This document shows positions 17,365 to 25,816 of a stretch of 64,000 nt of DNA, in pieces. The stretch covers positions 7,840,501-7,904,500 of the forward strand of contig NZ_JACHMS010000001.1 of the NCBI RefSeq assembly GCF_014205055.1, written 5' to 3'. This DNA is from Streptomyces luteogriseus. Its GTDB lineage: Bacteria > Actinomycetota > Actinomycetes > Streptomycetales > Streptomycetaceae. The notes under the pieces were generated by a model, which saw only the letters and a list, made by a program, of their open reading frames with translations, was not told the DNA's origin and ran no database searches. A program made the position numbers and the translations under genes. Positions within the stretch are counted from its first letter, which is position 1; every line of letters starts with the position of its first letter.

Positions 17365-18645
17365 ATGCAAATGCTGAAAGGTTCAAACACTCCGGTGCCC
17401 ACCGCGGCGCTGCGGGTGGAATTGGGATGGCGAACCGGACCCGGAGTGCCCGACGCCGACACCTCCGCTCTGCTGCTGGTGAGCGGCAAGGTCCGCTCGG
17501 ACGCGGACTTCGTCTTCTACAACCAGCCCGCCCACTCCTCCGGCGCCGTCCGGCACGAGGGCAAGCGCGACGCCGGCGGCAGGGTGACCGACACGCTCCT
17601 CGTCGACCTCGCGCGCGTGGAGCCCGAGATCGAGACGCTGGTCCTCGCCGCCTCCTCCGAGGGCGGCGCGTTCGGACAGGTCCCCGACCTGTACATCGAG
17701 GTCCAGGATGCGGCCCAGGGCACGCCGGTGGCACGTTTCGACAACCCGGGCGCCACCACCGAAACCGCTTTCGTGCTGGGCGAGTTCTACCGCCGCCAGG
17801 GCGCCTGGAAGTTCCGCGCCGTCGGCCAGGGCTACAGCAGCGGACTCGAAGGGCTGGCCACGGACTACGGCATCACGGTGGACGAGCCCCAGCAAGCGGC
17901 ACCCGCACCGGTCGTGGCTCCGGCGCCTCCCGCCGCTCCACCGGCCGCCGCGTACACGCCCCCGCCGATGCCCCGGTCCGCGCCGCCGCCCCCGCCTGCC
18001 GCGCCCGTCCGCCTCACCAAGGTGACGCTCACCAAGGCGTCCCCTTCCGTCTCCCTCACCAAGCAGGGCGGCACCTCCGGTGCCCTGCACGTGAACCTCA
18101 ACTGGGAGGTGCGCAAGCAGTTCTCGGGATGGAGCAGCAAGTTCGGGCGCCCGACGGCGATGCACTCCGACCTCGACCTCGACCTGTGCGCGCTGTACGA
18201 ACTCAACGACGGCAGCAAGGGCGTCGTCCAGGCCCTCGGCAACAGCTTCGGAGCGCTGCACCAGCCCCCGTACATCCACCTCGACGGCGACGACCGCACC
18301 GGCGCCGTGTCGACGGGGGAGAACCTCACCGTCAACCTCGACCACAAGAACGCCTTCCGGCGCATCCTCGTCTTCGTCACCATCTACGAGGGCGCCCGCT
18401 CCTTCGCCGACCTGCACGCCTCGGTCACGCTCCGGCCGCAGCACGGCGCGCCGATCGACTTCTCCCTCGACGAGTGCACGGTCCCCTCCCTCGTGTGCGC
18501 GCTCGCCCTGATCACCAACACCGGCGATGACCTGATCGTCCAGCGTGAGGCCCGCTACCTGGTGCCCGACCGCGGGGTGAGCCCGCAGCGGACCGTCGAC
18601 CACGCCTACGGGTGGGGCATGAACTGGACCCCCGGCAGGAAATGA
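17365..18645 (+). CDS. TerD family protein with two TerD-like domains
   Basis: A 426-residue protein. The N-terminal TerD domain (about residues 1-170) has VELGWRTGPGVPDADTSALL, SDADFVFYNQPAHSSGAV and a last segment WKFRAVGQGYSSGLEGLATD. A Pro/Ala linker (about 180-215) leads to a second, divergent TerD-like domain starting LTKVTLTKASPSVSLTKQGG with LDLDLCALYELNDGSKGVVQ, the calcium-binding-type Asp cluster. TerD proteins bind calcium and belong to tellurite and general stress networks; in Streptomyces many stand alone. ATGs at 17353, 17365 and 17371 compete. The choice changes only a few residues. Confidence 0.85.
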   Translation: MQMLKGSNTPVPTAALRVELGWRTGPGVPDADTSALLLVSGKVRSDADFVFYNQPAHSSGAVRHEGKRDAGGRVTDTLLVDLARVEPEIETLVLAASSEGGAFGQVPDLYIEVQDAAQGTPVARFDNPGATTETAFVLGEFYRRQGAWKFRAVGQGYSSGLEGLATDYGITVDEPQQAAPAPVVAPAPPAAPPAAAYTPPPMPRSAPPPPPAAPVRLTKVTLTKASPSVSLTKQGGTSGALHVNLNWEVRKQFSGWSSKFGRPTAMHSDLDLDLCALYELNDGSKGVVQALGNSFGALHQPPYIHLDGDDRTGAVSTGENLTVNLDHKNAFRRILVFVTIYEGARSFADLHASVTLRPQHGAPIDFSLDECTVPSLVCALALITNTGDDLIVQREARYLVPDRGVSPQRTVDHAYGWGMNWTPGRK

Positions 18646-18661
18646 CCCCTCACGTCGGCCG

Positions 18662-19834
18662 TCAGCCCTCGTCGGGCATGGCGTCCGGGCGCGCGTAGGT
18701 GCGGCCCTTCCAGGCCGCCCCCCGCCCCCGGTAGTGCTGCACCGCCGAATCCACCGTCATGAGGAGATAGAGGAACGCGGTGAACGGCAGCAGGGGAGCG
18801 AGCCACAGCGGCTGCCGGTAGTAGCGGAGCATCGGGACGTACGTCCCCGCCATGACGAGCCACGCGAGACCTCCGAGAAGCGCGGCCGGCGCACGGCCGG
18901 CGGCGAGGCCCGACAGGACCGCCACCGGCGGGACCAGATACACCAGCGCCAGCCCGGCGACCGTACCGGCCAGCAGCAGGACGTTGTGCCGCAGTTGGGC
19001 GTACGCGCTGCGCGACACCATGCGCCACAGGTCGTGCAGCCGCGGATACGGCCGCACGCTGTCCACCCGCTCGGCGAGCCCCAGCCAGACGCGGCCGCCG
19101 CCGCGCTTGACGGCCCGCGCGAGCGCCACGTCGTCGATCACGGCGTGCCGGATCGCGTCCGGGATCCGTGCCCGCTCGGCGCTATCCGCCCGCAGCAGCA
19201 CGCAGCCCCCTGCCGCGGCCGCCGTCCGCCCCGTCCCGGCGATCCGACGGAAGGGGTAGAGCTGCGCGAAGAAGTAGACGAACGCCGGCACCACGAGCCG
19301 TTCCCAGACGCTCTCCACCCGCAGCCGTGCCATCTGGGAGACGACGTCGAACCCACCGGAGCGGGCCGCCGCCACCAGCTCCCGCAGACTGTCCGGCGCG
19401 TGCGCGATGTCGGCGTCCGTGAGCAGGAGGTACTCGGGATCACGCGCGCGTGCCAGCCCGATGCCGTGCCGCACCGCCCACAGCTTGCCGGTCCAGCCGG
19501 CCGGTGGCTCACCCGGCGATCCCACGGTCAGCGGCAGCCCGCCGTGCCGGCGCGCCAGCTCACGCGCCAGATCACCGGTGCCGTCCGCACTGCCGTCGTC
19601 GACGAGGAAGATCTCCGCCCGCCCCGGATAGTCCTGCGCGAGCAGCGAAGGCAGCGCGGCGGGCAGCACGGCCGCCTCGTCACGGGCGGGGACGACGACG
19701 CACACGGACGGCCACTCCTCCTGCTCCGTGCGCGACGGCAGCCGCACATCGGTGCGCCAGAAGAAGCCCTGACAGAGCAGCAGCCACAGCCAGGCGAGCA
19801 GTGATCCAGCAGCAGTCCACACAACGGCGCTCAC
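18662..19834 (-). CDS. HpnB-like family 2 glycosyltransferase, membrane-bound
   Basis: A 390-residue GT2 protein. It has an N-terminal membrane anchor (VWTAAGSLLAWLWLLLCQGF), the GT2 start SVCVVVPARDEAAVLPAALP, the DXD region FLVDDGSADGT and LLTDADIAHAPDSLRELV, then GWTGKLWAVRHGI, AAAAGGCVLLRADSAERAR and AVIDDVALARAVKRGGGRVW. Three or four C-terminal membrane helices follow. The phrase set matches hopene-associated glycosyltransferase HpnB. No hopanoid gene is nearby, so the acceptor is uncertain. The GTG at 19834 is divergent from the racemase gene, with 57 bases between starts. Confidence 0.8.
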   Translation of the reverse strand: MSAVVWTAAGSLLAWLWLLLCQGFFWRTDVRLPSRTEQEEWPSVCVVVPARDEAAVLPAALPSLLAQDYPGRAEIFLVDDGSADGTGDLARELARRHGGLPLTVGSPGEPPAGWTGKLWAVRHGIGLARARDPEYLLLTDADIAHAPDSLRELVAAARSGGFDVVSQMARLRVESVWERLVVPAFVYFFAQLYPFRRIAGTGRTAAAAGGCVLLRADSAERARIPDAIRHAVIDDVALARAVKRGGGRVWLGLAERVDSVRPYPRLHDLWRMVSRSAYAQLRHNVLLLAGTVAGLALVYLVPPVAVLSGLAAGRAPAALLGGLAWLVMAGTYVPMLRYYRQPLWLAPLLPFTAFLYLLMTVDSAVQHYRGRGAAWKGRTYARPDAMPDEG

Positions 19835-19891
19835 GCGCGCAGTCTGCACCACCCGGCCTGCCCGGGACGGCTCATCGTCTATCGTGATCGG

Positions 19892-20677
19892 GTGAAGATC
19901 GCGCTCATGGACTCCGGAATCGGTCTGCTGGCGGCCACCGCCGCGGTACGGCGGCTGCGCCCCGACGCCGATCTCGTGCTCTCCCTGGACCCCGACGGCA
20001 TGCCGTGGGGCCCGCGCACCCCGCAGGACCTCACCGAGCGCGCCCTGGCCGTCGCCGAAGCCGCCGCCGCGCGCCGCCCCGAGGCCCTGATCGTCGGCTG
20101 CAACACCGCGACCGTGCACGCCCTCACCGCCCTGCGCGCCCGCCTCGAACCGGACATCCCGGTCGTCGGCACCGTCCCGGCGATCAAGCCGGCCGCGGCC
20201 GGCGGCGGGCACCTCGCCATCTGGGCCACCCCGGCCACCACCGGCAGCCCCTACCAGCAGAACCTCATCCGGGACTTCGCCGGCGGCGTGCCCGTCACCG
20301 AGGTGCCGTGCTGGGGTCTCGCCGAGGCCGTGGAGCACGCGGACGAGGCGGCGATCGACGCGGCGGTGTCCGCGGCCGCCGCCCTCACCCCGGACGACGT
20401 GACCACCGTCGTCCTCGGCTGCACCCACTACGAACTGGTCGCCGAGCGCATCCGGACCGCCGTCCAGCGCCCCGGCCGTGCGCCCCTCGTGCTGCACGGC
20501 TCCGCGGGAGCCGTGGCCGCCCAGGCCCTGCGCCGGCTCGGTGAACAGCCCGCCCCGGGGGCCACTCCGCACGGCACGCTCACCGTGCTGCTCAGCGGCC
20601 GCGAGGGCGTGTTGCCCACCTCCGCGTTGGCGTACGCCGAAGGGCGTCTGCTGCAGGCGGTCACGCCCGCGCGCTGA
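19892..20677 (+). CDS. Aspartate/glutamate racemase family protein (glutamate racemase-like)
   Basis: A 261-residue cofactor-independent racemase. It starts with MKIALMDSGIGLLAATAAVR (Asp-Ser pair of the active site) and has both catalytic cysteines: VGCNTATVHAL (Cys about 70) and LGCTHYELVAE (Cys about 177). This is the MurI pattern. The middle is shorter than usual and the glycine loop GSPYQQNLIRDF replaces the common variant. It is not next to cell-wall genes, so it may be a second racemase or act on another amino acid. The GTG at 19892 leaves 57 bases to the divergent glycosyltransferase, probably a shared promoter region. Confidence 0.8.
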   Translation: MKIALMDSGIGLLAATAAVRRLRPDADLVLSLDPDGMPWGPRTPQDLTERALAVAEAAAARRPEALIVGCNTATVHALTALRARLEPDIPVVGTVPAIKPAAAGGGHLAIWATPATTGSPYQQNLIRDFAGGVPVTEVPCWGLAEAVEHADEAAIDAAVSAAAALTPDDVTTVVLGCTHYELVAERIRTAVQRPGRAPLVLHGSAGAVAAQALRRLGEQPAPGATPHGTLTVLLSGREGVLPTSALAYAEGRLLQAVTPAR

Positions 20678-20790
20678 CCGGAACACGTCACCGACGGTCA
20701 CCGGCCGGCCGGACCGGCGCGACGCCCGCCCGGCGCAGTCACGCTCCGCCACGGGGTACCAGCGGAGCGAATCCTGAGTACCCTCAAGGC

Positions 20791-21345
20791 ATGAGGGACC
20801 ACCGCCACGGCGAGAACGCCCCCCACCCGCACACCGACGTGTGGACCGGCCGCGCCACCAACCGGGTGCAGTGGCTGCTGGCGCTCGTGGGCGCCGCGTG
20901 CATGGCGCTCGGTGTCGAGCTCGCCGTCGACTCCGCGTGGACGTCCGGCATCGCCCCGCTGGTCATGGCCGTCGTCGGGTGCATCGCCGCCGGACTGCTG
21001 GTCCTCTTCGGAACGCTCGCGTTCGTGCACGTCGCCTTGCGGGTCGACGAGGAGCACCTCGAGGTGCGCTGCGGCCACATCGGCGTTCCCCGCCGCCGTA
21101 TCCCGCTCTCCGAGGTGGTCGGCGCCACGTACATCTCGCATGTCACCCCTCGCCACTGGGGTGGCTGGGGCTACCGCTGGCGGCCCGAGAAGGGCACCGC
21201 GGTGGTGGTGCGACGCGGTGAGGGCGTCGAGCTGGAGCTGTGGGACGGGCACACCTTCACGATCACCGTGGACGACGCGGAGGCCGCCGTACAGGTGATC
21301 GAGGCGCGGCTGCGGCCCTCCAAGCCGGGCGCTCCCGCGCACTGA
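20791..21345 (+). CDS. Membrane protein with a C-terminal PH-like domain, unknown function
   Basis: A 184-residue protein with two transmembrane helices (WLLALVGAACMALGVELAVD and IAPLVMAVVGCIAAGLLVLF, about residues 28-75). After them comes a cytoplasmic beta-rich domain (VDEEHLEVRCGHIGVPRRRI then PLSEVVGATYISHVTPRHWG), ending in a helix VQVIEARLRP. This layout resembles small actinobacterial bacterial-PH membrane proteins. No catalytic residues are seen. The ATG at 20791 stands alone, with no clear operon partner. Confidence 0.7.
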   Translation: MRDHRHGENAPHPHTDVWTGRATNRVQWLLALVGAACMALGVELAVDSAWTSGIAPLVMAVVGCIAAGLLVLFGTLAFVHVALRVDEEHLEVRCGHIGVPRRRIPLSEVVGATYISHVTPRHWGGWGYRWRPEKGTAVVVRRGEGVELELWDGHTFTITVDDAEAAVQVIEARLRPSKPGAPAH

Positions 21346-21446
21346 AACGCCGGGCGTTCGTCACCGGCAGTGATCAACGAACGTGGTCACTGGCTGTGAT
21401 CACCGGCCACCCCGGAGCCGCGGTCGAGAACCGGGCATCCGACCGG

Positions 21447-22520
21447 TCACCGCGCCGTGGTGTGCCCCGCGCCGCGTGCCCGCATGTCCGGAGTGCGGCC
21501 CGCCTGTTCGTCGGCGAGGGGGCGTGCCGTGGCCATGCCCGCCAGCAGGCCCGCCCCCACCGACACCGCCGTGAAGCTCAGCGCGTTGCCGATCCCGGCG
21601 ATGGCGGCGAGCGCCGTCAGGGCCGCGCCCGCGGTGAGTGCCACCGGGGTCGGGCGCGGGCCGCGCCACAGCGCGTACAGGACCCAGCCGAACGCCGCCG
21701 CCAGCAGGGCCACCCCGACGATCCCCTGTTCCGCCGCCTGCTGCAGGGGAGCCGAGTGGGGCTTGCCGTCGGACAGCAGCACATGGGCGGACGTCGCGCT
21801 CAGCTCCCCGAAGCGGCCCGGTCCCGCCCCCAGCGCGGTGTCGTCCCCGAGCAGACGCCATGCGTCCTGCCACAACTGCACGCGGTGCGGTGTGAGGCGT
21901 CCCTCCAGAGCCGCCACGAACCCGCCCGGTACGGCCCGTGCGGCGACCGCCCAGATCAGACCCGTCACCAGGGCGGCGACCGTGGCCAGTACGGCCATGG
22001 CGGAGCCGCGGTGACGGATGCGGCCGGCGGCCAGCGAGCACACCAGTACCGCGAGACAGGTCACCACGCCACTGGTCGAGCCGAGCAGGGCCGCCAGCAC
22101 CGCGGTCCCCGCGGCCAGCAGCCGCAGGGCGAAGCGAACGGCCGGAACCGGCGCCGCCCAGGCCGCACAGCACGCCGCACCGGCCGACAACGTCAGTACG
22201 GCGGCGGTGGCCCCGGCGTGCCCGAGGGGTGCGGCGATCTGCGGGCCCGGAGCGAGGTGCGGAACGGCCACCGTCAGCGCGATGCCGGCCAGTGCTCCGG
22301 CGACGGGTGCGCCGACCGGCAGCAGGGCCCCGCCGATCCGCCCGGCGGCGTACCCGGCGGCCACCGCCAGCACCGCCAGGAGAACGCCCTCCGGCCTGCC
22401 GTCGTGCACGGCCGCCGTGATCAGGGACCAGGCGGCGCAGGCGCCCAGCACCACGACCCCCGCCGTGTCAGAAACGATTCGTCTCTCGCCGTCCGTGTCC
22501 GGCCCGGACACGGACGTCAC
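21447..22520 (-). CDS. O-antigen ligase/polymerase-like polytopic membrane protein
   Basis: A protein of about 357 residues with roughly ten transmembrane helices (for example VVVLGACAAWSLITAAVHDG and VLATVAALVTGLIWAVAARA). Its large extracytoplasmic loop reads LWQDAWRLLGDDTALGAGPG then GRFGELSATSAH and KPHSAPLQQAAEQGIVGVAL. The Arg/His-bearing loop before the last helices is the Wzy/WaaL (O-antigen ligase) signature. The enzyme probably transfers or polymerises a lipid-linked glycan, but no glycan cluster is attached. The start is uncertain: the GTG at 22520 was chosen, but the frame is open to 22628. Confidence 0.65.
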   Translation of the reverse strand: MTSVSGPDTDGERRIVSDTAGVVVLGACAAWSLITAAVHDGRPEGVLLAVLAVAAGYAAGRIGGALLPVGAPVAGALAGIALTVAVPHLAPGPQIAAPLGHAGATAAVLTLSAGAACCAAWAAPVPAVRFALRLLAAGTAVLAALLGSTSGVVTCLAVLVCSLAAGRIRHRGSAMAVLATVAALVTGLIWAVAARAVPGGFVAALEGRLTPHRVQLWQDAWRLLGDDTALGAGPGRFGELSATSAHVLLSDGKPHSAPLQQAAEQGIVGVALLAAAFGWVLYALWRGPRPTPVALTAGAALTALAAIAGIGNALSFTAVSVGAGLLAGMATARPLADEQAGRTPDMRARGAGHTTAR

Positions 22521-22738
22521 CCCACTGGAACCCACCCCGCCCGCCCCCCCCGGCGCAACCAAAGCCCCCGACCTGTGAAGACCCCGGTCGCACCGGCCAA
22601 CAGGGGCCGTACGACTGAGGCTGGCCACACCGTAACGGCTTGTGGGCGGTTTGGGGATGTGTCGTGACGAAATGAACAGGACGTCCGCCGCGCCTACCGC
22701 GCTGTCGGCCTCAAGGTCACGCGCCTTACACTCCGGGA

Positions 22739-24355
22739 GTGACCGTCACCGCAACCTCCGTCGGCGAGTCGGACCAGCTGGAGCCGCGGATCGCGCCCGG
22801 GGCGCGGACGTGGGCCCGGCGGCTCGTGCGTCTCGTCCCGGCCGCCGCAGCCGCGCTCTCCGGCCTGCTCCTCTACGTCTCCTTCCCGCCCCGCACGCTG
22901 TGGTGGCTGGCCCTGCCGGCCTTCGCCGTCCTCGGCTGGGTGCTGCGAGGCCGCGGCTGGAAGGCGGCACTCGGGCTCGGCTACCTCTTCGGCCTCGGTT
23001 TCCTGCTGCCGCTGCTGGTGTGGACCGGTGTGGAGGTCGGGCCGGGGCCCTGGCTCGCGCTGGTGGCGATCGAGGCCCTCTTCGTCGCCGGGGTCGGCGC
23101 CGGAATCGCGGCCGTGTCGAAGCTGCCCGGCTGGCCGGTGTGGGCGGCCGCCGTGTGGATCGCCGGAGAGGCCGCACGCGCACGTGCGCCCTTCAACGGC
23201 TTCCCCTGGGGAAAGATCGCGTTCGGTCAGGCGGACGGTGTGTTCCTGCCGCTCGCCGCGGTGGGCGGTACGCCGGTCCTCGGCTTCGCGGTCGTCCTGT
23301 GCGGCTTCGGACTGTACGAAGTCGTACGGCTCGCCGTGCGGTGGCGGCGGACCGGTGAGGTACGGCGCGCCGCGGCGGCCATGGGCGTGCTGAGTCTGGC
23401 CGTCCCCGTCGTGGGCGCCGTCGCGGCCCGGCCGCTGGTCAGCGACACGGCCGAGGACGGCCATGCCACCGTCGCGGTGATCCAGGGCAACGTGCCCCGA
23501 GCCGGCCTCGACTTCAACTCCCAGCGACGGGCCGTACTCGACTACCACGCGCGCGAGACCGAGCGACTGGCCGCCGAGGTCGAGGCCGGCAAGGTCGCGC
23601 GGCCCGACTTCGTGCTGTGGCCGGAGAACTCCTCCGACATCGACCCCTTCGCCAACCCCGACGCCCGCACCGTCATCGACACGGCCGCCAAGTCCATCGG
23701 CGCGCCCATCTCGGTCGGCGGCGTCGTCGAACGGGACGGCAAGCTGTACAACGAGCAGATTCTGTGGGACCCGGCGAAGGGCCCCGTCGACACCTACGAC
23801 AAGCGCCAGATCCAGCCGTTCGGCGAGTACCTGCCGCTGCGCTCGCTCATCGGCGCCATCAACGAGAACTGGACGGCGATGGTCCGCCAGGACTTCAGCC
23901 GGGGCACCAAGCCGGGTGTGTTCACCATGGACGGCGCCAAGGTCGGCCTCGTCACCTGCTACGAGGCCGCCTTCGACTGGACCGTGCGCTCCGAGGTCAC
24001 CGACGGCGCCCAGCTGATCTCCGTGCCCAGCAACAACGCCACCTTCGACCGCAGCGAGATGACCTACCAGCAGCTCGCCATGTCCCGGGTGCGCGCGGTC
24101 GAGCACAGCCGGACCGTGACGGTGCCGGTGACCAGCGGGGTCAGCGCGATCATCATGCCGGACGGCAGGATCACCCAGAAGACCGGCATGTTCGTGGCCG
24201 ACTCCCTCGTGCAGAAGGTGCCGCTGCGGTCCTCGCAGACCCCCGCCACCCGGCTGGGCATCCTGCCGGAGATCGCCCTCGTGCTCGTCGCGGCCGGCGG
24301 ACTCGGCTGGGCCGTCGGCGCCGGGCTGCGCGGGCGACGCGACGGTGACGCGTAG
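22739..24355 (+). CDS. lnt: Apolipoprotein N-acyltransferase
   Basis: A 538-residue integral membrane enzyme that N-acylates the terminal cysteine of lipoproteins. Six or so N-terminal helices (ALSGLLLYVSFPPRTLWWLA onward) lead to NGFPWGKIAFGQADG and a nitrilase-like periplasmic domain. The catalytic triad is visible: Glu about 296 in LWPENSSD, Lys about 355 in TYDKRQIQPFGEYLP and Cys about 407 in VTCYEAAFDW. A last helix and a basic tail end the protein. GGGAG precedes the GTG at 22739. Streptomyces often has two Lnt paralogues; this one has all catalytic residues. Confidence 0.92.
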   Translation: MTVTATSVGESDQLEPRIAPGARTWARRLVRLVPAAAAALSGLLLYVSFPPRTLWWLALPAFAVLGWVLRGRGWKAALGLGYLFGLGFLLPLLVWTGVEVGPGPWLALVAIEALFVAGVGAGIAAVSKLPGWPVWAAAVWIAGEAARARAPFNGFPWGKIAFGQADGVFLPLAAVGGTPVLGFAVVLCGFGLYEVVRLAVRWRRTGEVRRAAAAMGVLSLAVPVVGAVAARPLVSDTAEDGHATVAVIQGNVPRAGLDFNSQRRAVLDYHARETERLAAEVEAGKVARPDFVLWPENSSDIDPFANPDARTVIDTAAKSIGAPISVGGVVERDGKLYNEQILWDPAKGPVDTYDKRQIQPFGEYLPLRSLIGAINENWTAMVRQDFSRGTKPGVFTMDGAKVGLVTCYEAAFDWTVRSEVTDGAQLISVPSNNATFDRSEMTYQQLAMSRVRAVEHSRTVTVPVTSGVSAIIMPDGRITQKTGMFVADSLVQKVPLRSSQTPATRLGILPEIALVLVAAGGLGWAVGAGLRGRRDGDA

Positions 24356-24423
24356 CCGTACGCCGTCCGCACGCAGCCCGAATCACGCCAGGGCGCCGGA
24401 AGCGGCCCATTAGGGTCGACCGC

Positions 24424-24903
24424 ATGGCTACTCCCGACTTCATCCGCACGCTCCGTGCCTCGGCCGGTCATCAGCTGCTCTGGCTCCCCGGGGTCACCGC
24501 CCTCGTCTTCGACGACGAGGGCAGAGTGCTGCTCAACCGCCGCGCCGACACCCGCAAGTGGTCCGTGCTCGGCGGCATCCCGGACCCGGGGGAGCAGCCC
24601 GCGGCCTGCGCGGTGCGGGAGGTCTACGAGGAGACGGCCGTACGGTGCGTCGCCGAACGGGTCGTCGTCGTCCAGGCCCTGCAGCCCGTCACGTACGAGA
24701 ACGGCGACACCTGTCAGTACATGGACATCACCTTCCGCTGCCGGGCCGTGGGCGGTGAAGCACGGGTCAACGACGACGAGTCGCTGGACGTGGCCTGGTT
24801 CGACGTCGACGCACTGCCCGAGCTGAACGACTTCGGCCTGCTCCGGATCAAGCAGGCCCTGTCGGACGACCCCACATGGTTCGACCCCACTGCCTCCGGC
24901 TGA
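24424..24903 (+). CDS. NUDIX hydrolase
   Basis: A 159-residue protein with a canonical Nudix box, GIPDPGEQPAACAVREVYEE with the following TAV, holding all metal-binding Glu residues. Before it lies LPGVTALVFDDEGRVLLNRR and after it TCQYMDITFRCRAVGGEA. It hydrolyses a nucleoside diphosphate linked to another moiety; the substrate cannot be told. It follows lnt by 69 bases in the same direction. Confidence 0.88.
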   Translation: MATPDFIRTLRASAGHQLLWLPGVTALVFDDEGRVLLNRRADTRKWSVLGGIPDPGEQPAACAVREVYEETAVRCVAERVVVVQALQPVTYENGDTCQYMDITFRCRAVGGEARVNDDESLDVAWFDVDALPELNDFGLLRIKQALSDDPTWFDPTASG

Positions 24904-24957
24904 ACTATGGGGCGTGACCACATGGGGTGGGGCTGGGGCGCTGCCTAGGGTCGCACC

Positions 24958-25758
24958 ATGACCGTGCCCCGTGCCCTCCCGGCCCCCCAAGCCTCCCCGC
25001 TCGACCTGGGCGGCCGCACCGCGCTCGTCACCGGCGCCGCCGGCGGCATCGGCCGTGCCTGCGCGCTGCGGCTCGCGGCCGCCGGGGCCAAGGTCAGAGC
25101 AGTCGACCGGGACGCCGCGGGCCTGGAGGCGCTGGCCGACCAGGGGCGCGGCCTCGCCGGCACGGTGGAGCCGCAGGTCCTCGACCTCACCGACCTGGAC
25201 GCCGCCGAACTCGCCGCCGCGGGCACCGACATCCTCGTCAACAACGCCGGGATCCAACTGGTGCGCCCCATCGAGGAGTTCCCGCCCGAGGTGTTCCACA
25301 CGGTGCTCACCGTGATGCTGGAGGCACCGTTCCGGCTCATCCGCGGCGCCCTGCCCCACATGTACGGGCAGGGGTGGGGCCGCGTCGTGAACGTGTCGTC
25401 CGTCCACGGGCTGCGCGCCTCGGCCTACAAGTCGGCCTATGTCGCCGCCAAACACGGCCTGGAGGGACTGTCCAAGACCACCGCCCTCGAAGGCGCGCCC
25501 CATGGAGTCACCTCGAACTGTGTGAACCCCGCCTATGTGCGCACCCCCCTGGTCGAGAAACAGCTCACCGACCAGGCGCAGGCGCACGGCATCCCGGAGG
25601 AACGGGTGCTGTCCGAGGTGCTGCTGCAGGACAGTGCCGTCAAACGGCTCATCGAACCCGAGGAGGTCGCCGAGGCGGTGGCGTATCTGTGCAGTCCGCA
25701 GGCGTCCTTCGTGACCGGTACCTCGCTGGTGCTCGACGGTGGCTGGACCGCCCACTGA
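24958..25758 (+). CDS. 3-hydroxybutyrate dehydrogenase (short-chain dehydrogenase)
   Basis: A 266-residue classical SDR. The Rossmann motif is TGAAGGIGRACALRLAAAGA (about residues 25-44), then VNNAGIQLVRPIEEFPPEVF. The catalytic set is Ser in VVNVSSVHGLRASAYKSAY and Tyr-x(3)-Lys in YVAAKHG. The stretch NCVNPAYVRTPLVEKQL, with the following long helix QAQAHGIPEERVLSEVLLQ, is distinctive of D-3-hydroxybutyrate dehydrogenase, which oxidises 3-hydroxybutyrate to acetoacetate with NAD. The regulator gene begins 58 bases downstream, and a transporter gene converges beyond it, suggesting a hydroxybutyrate uptake/use locus. Confidence 0.85.
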   Translation: MTVPRALPAPQASPLDLGGRTALVTGAAGGIGRACALRLAAAGAKVRAVDRDAAGLEALADQGRGLAGTVEPQVLDLTDLDAAELAAAGTDILVNNAGIQLVRPIEEFPPEVFHTVLTVMLEAPFRLIRGALPHMYGQGWGRVVNVSSVHGLRASAYKSAYVAAKHGLEGLSKTTALEGAPHGVTSNCVNPAYVRTPLVEKQLTDQAQAHGIPEERVLSEVLLQDSAVKRLIEPEEVAEAVAYLCSPQASFVTGTSLVLDGGWTAH

Positions 25759-25816
25759 ACAGCCGCTCCCGTCCGCCCGGAGGAGTTGTCCACAGGGCTG
25801 ACGGGACGGGCCGGTC

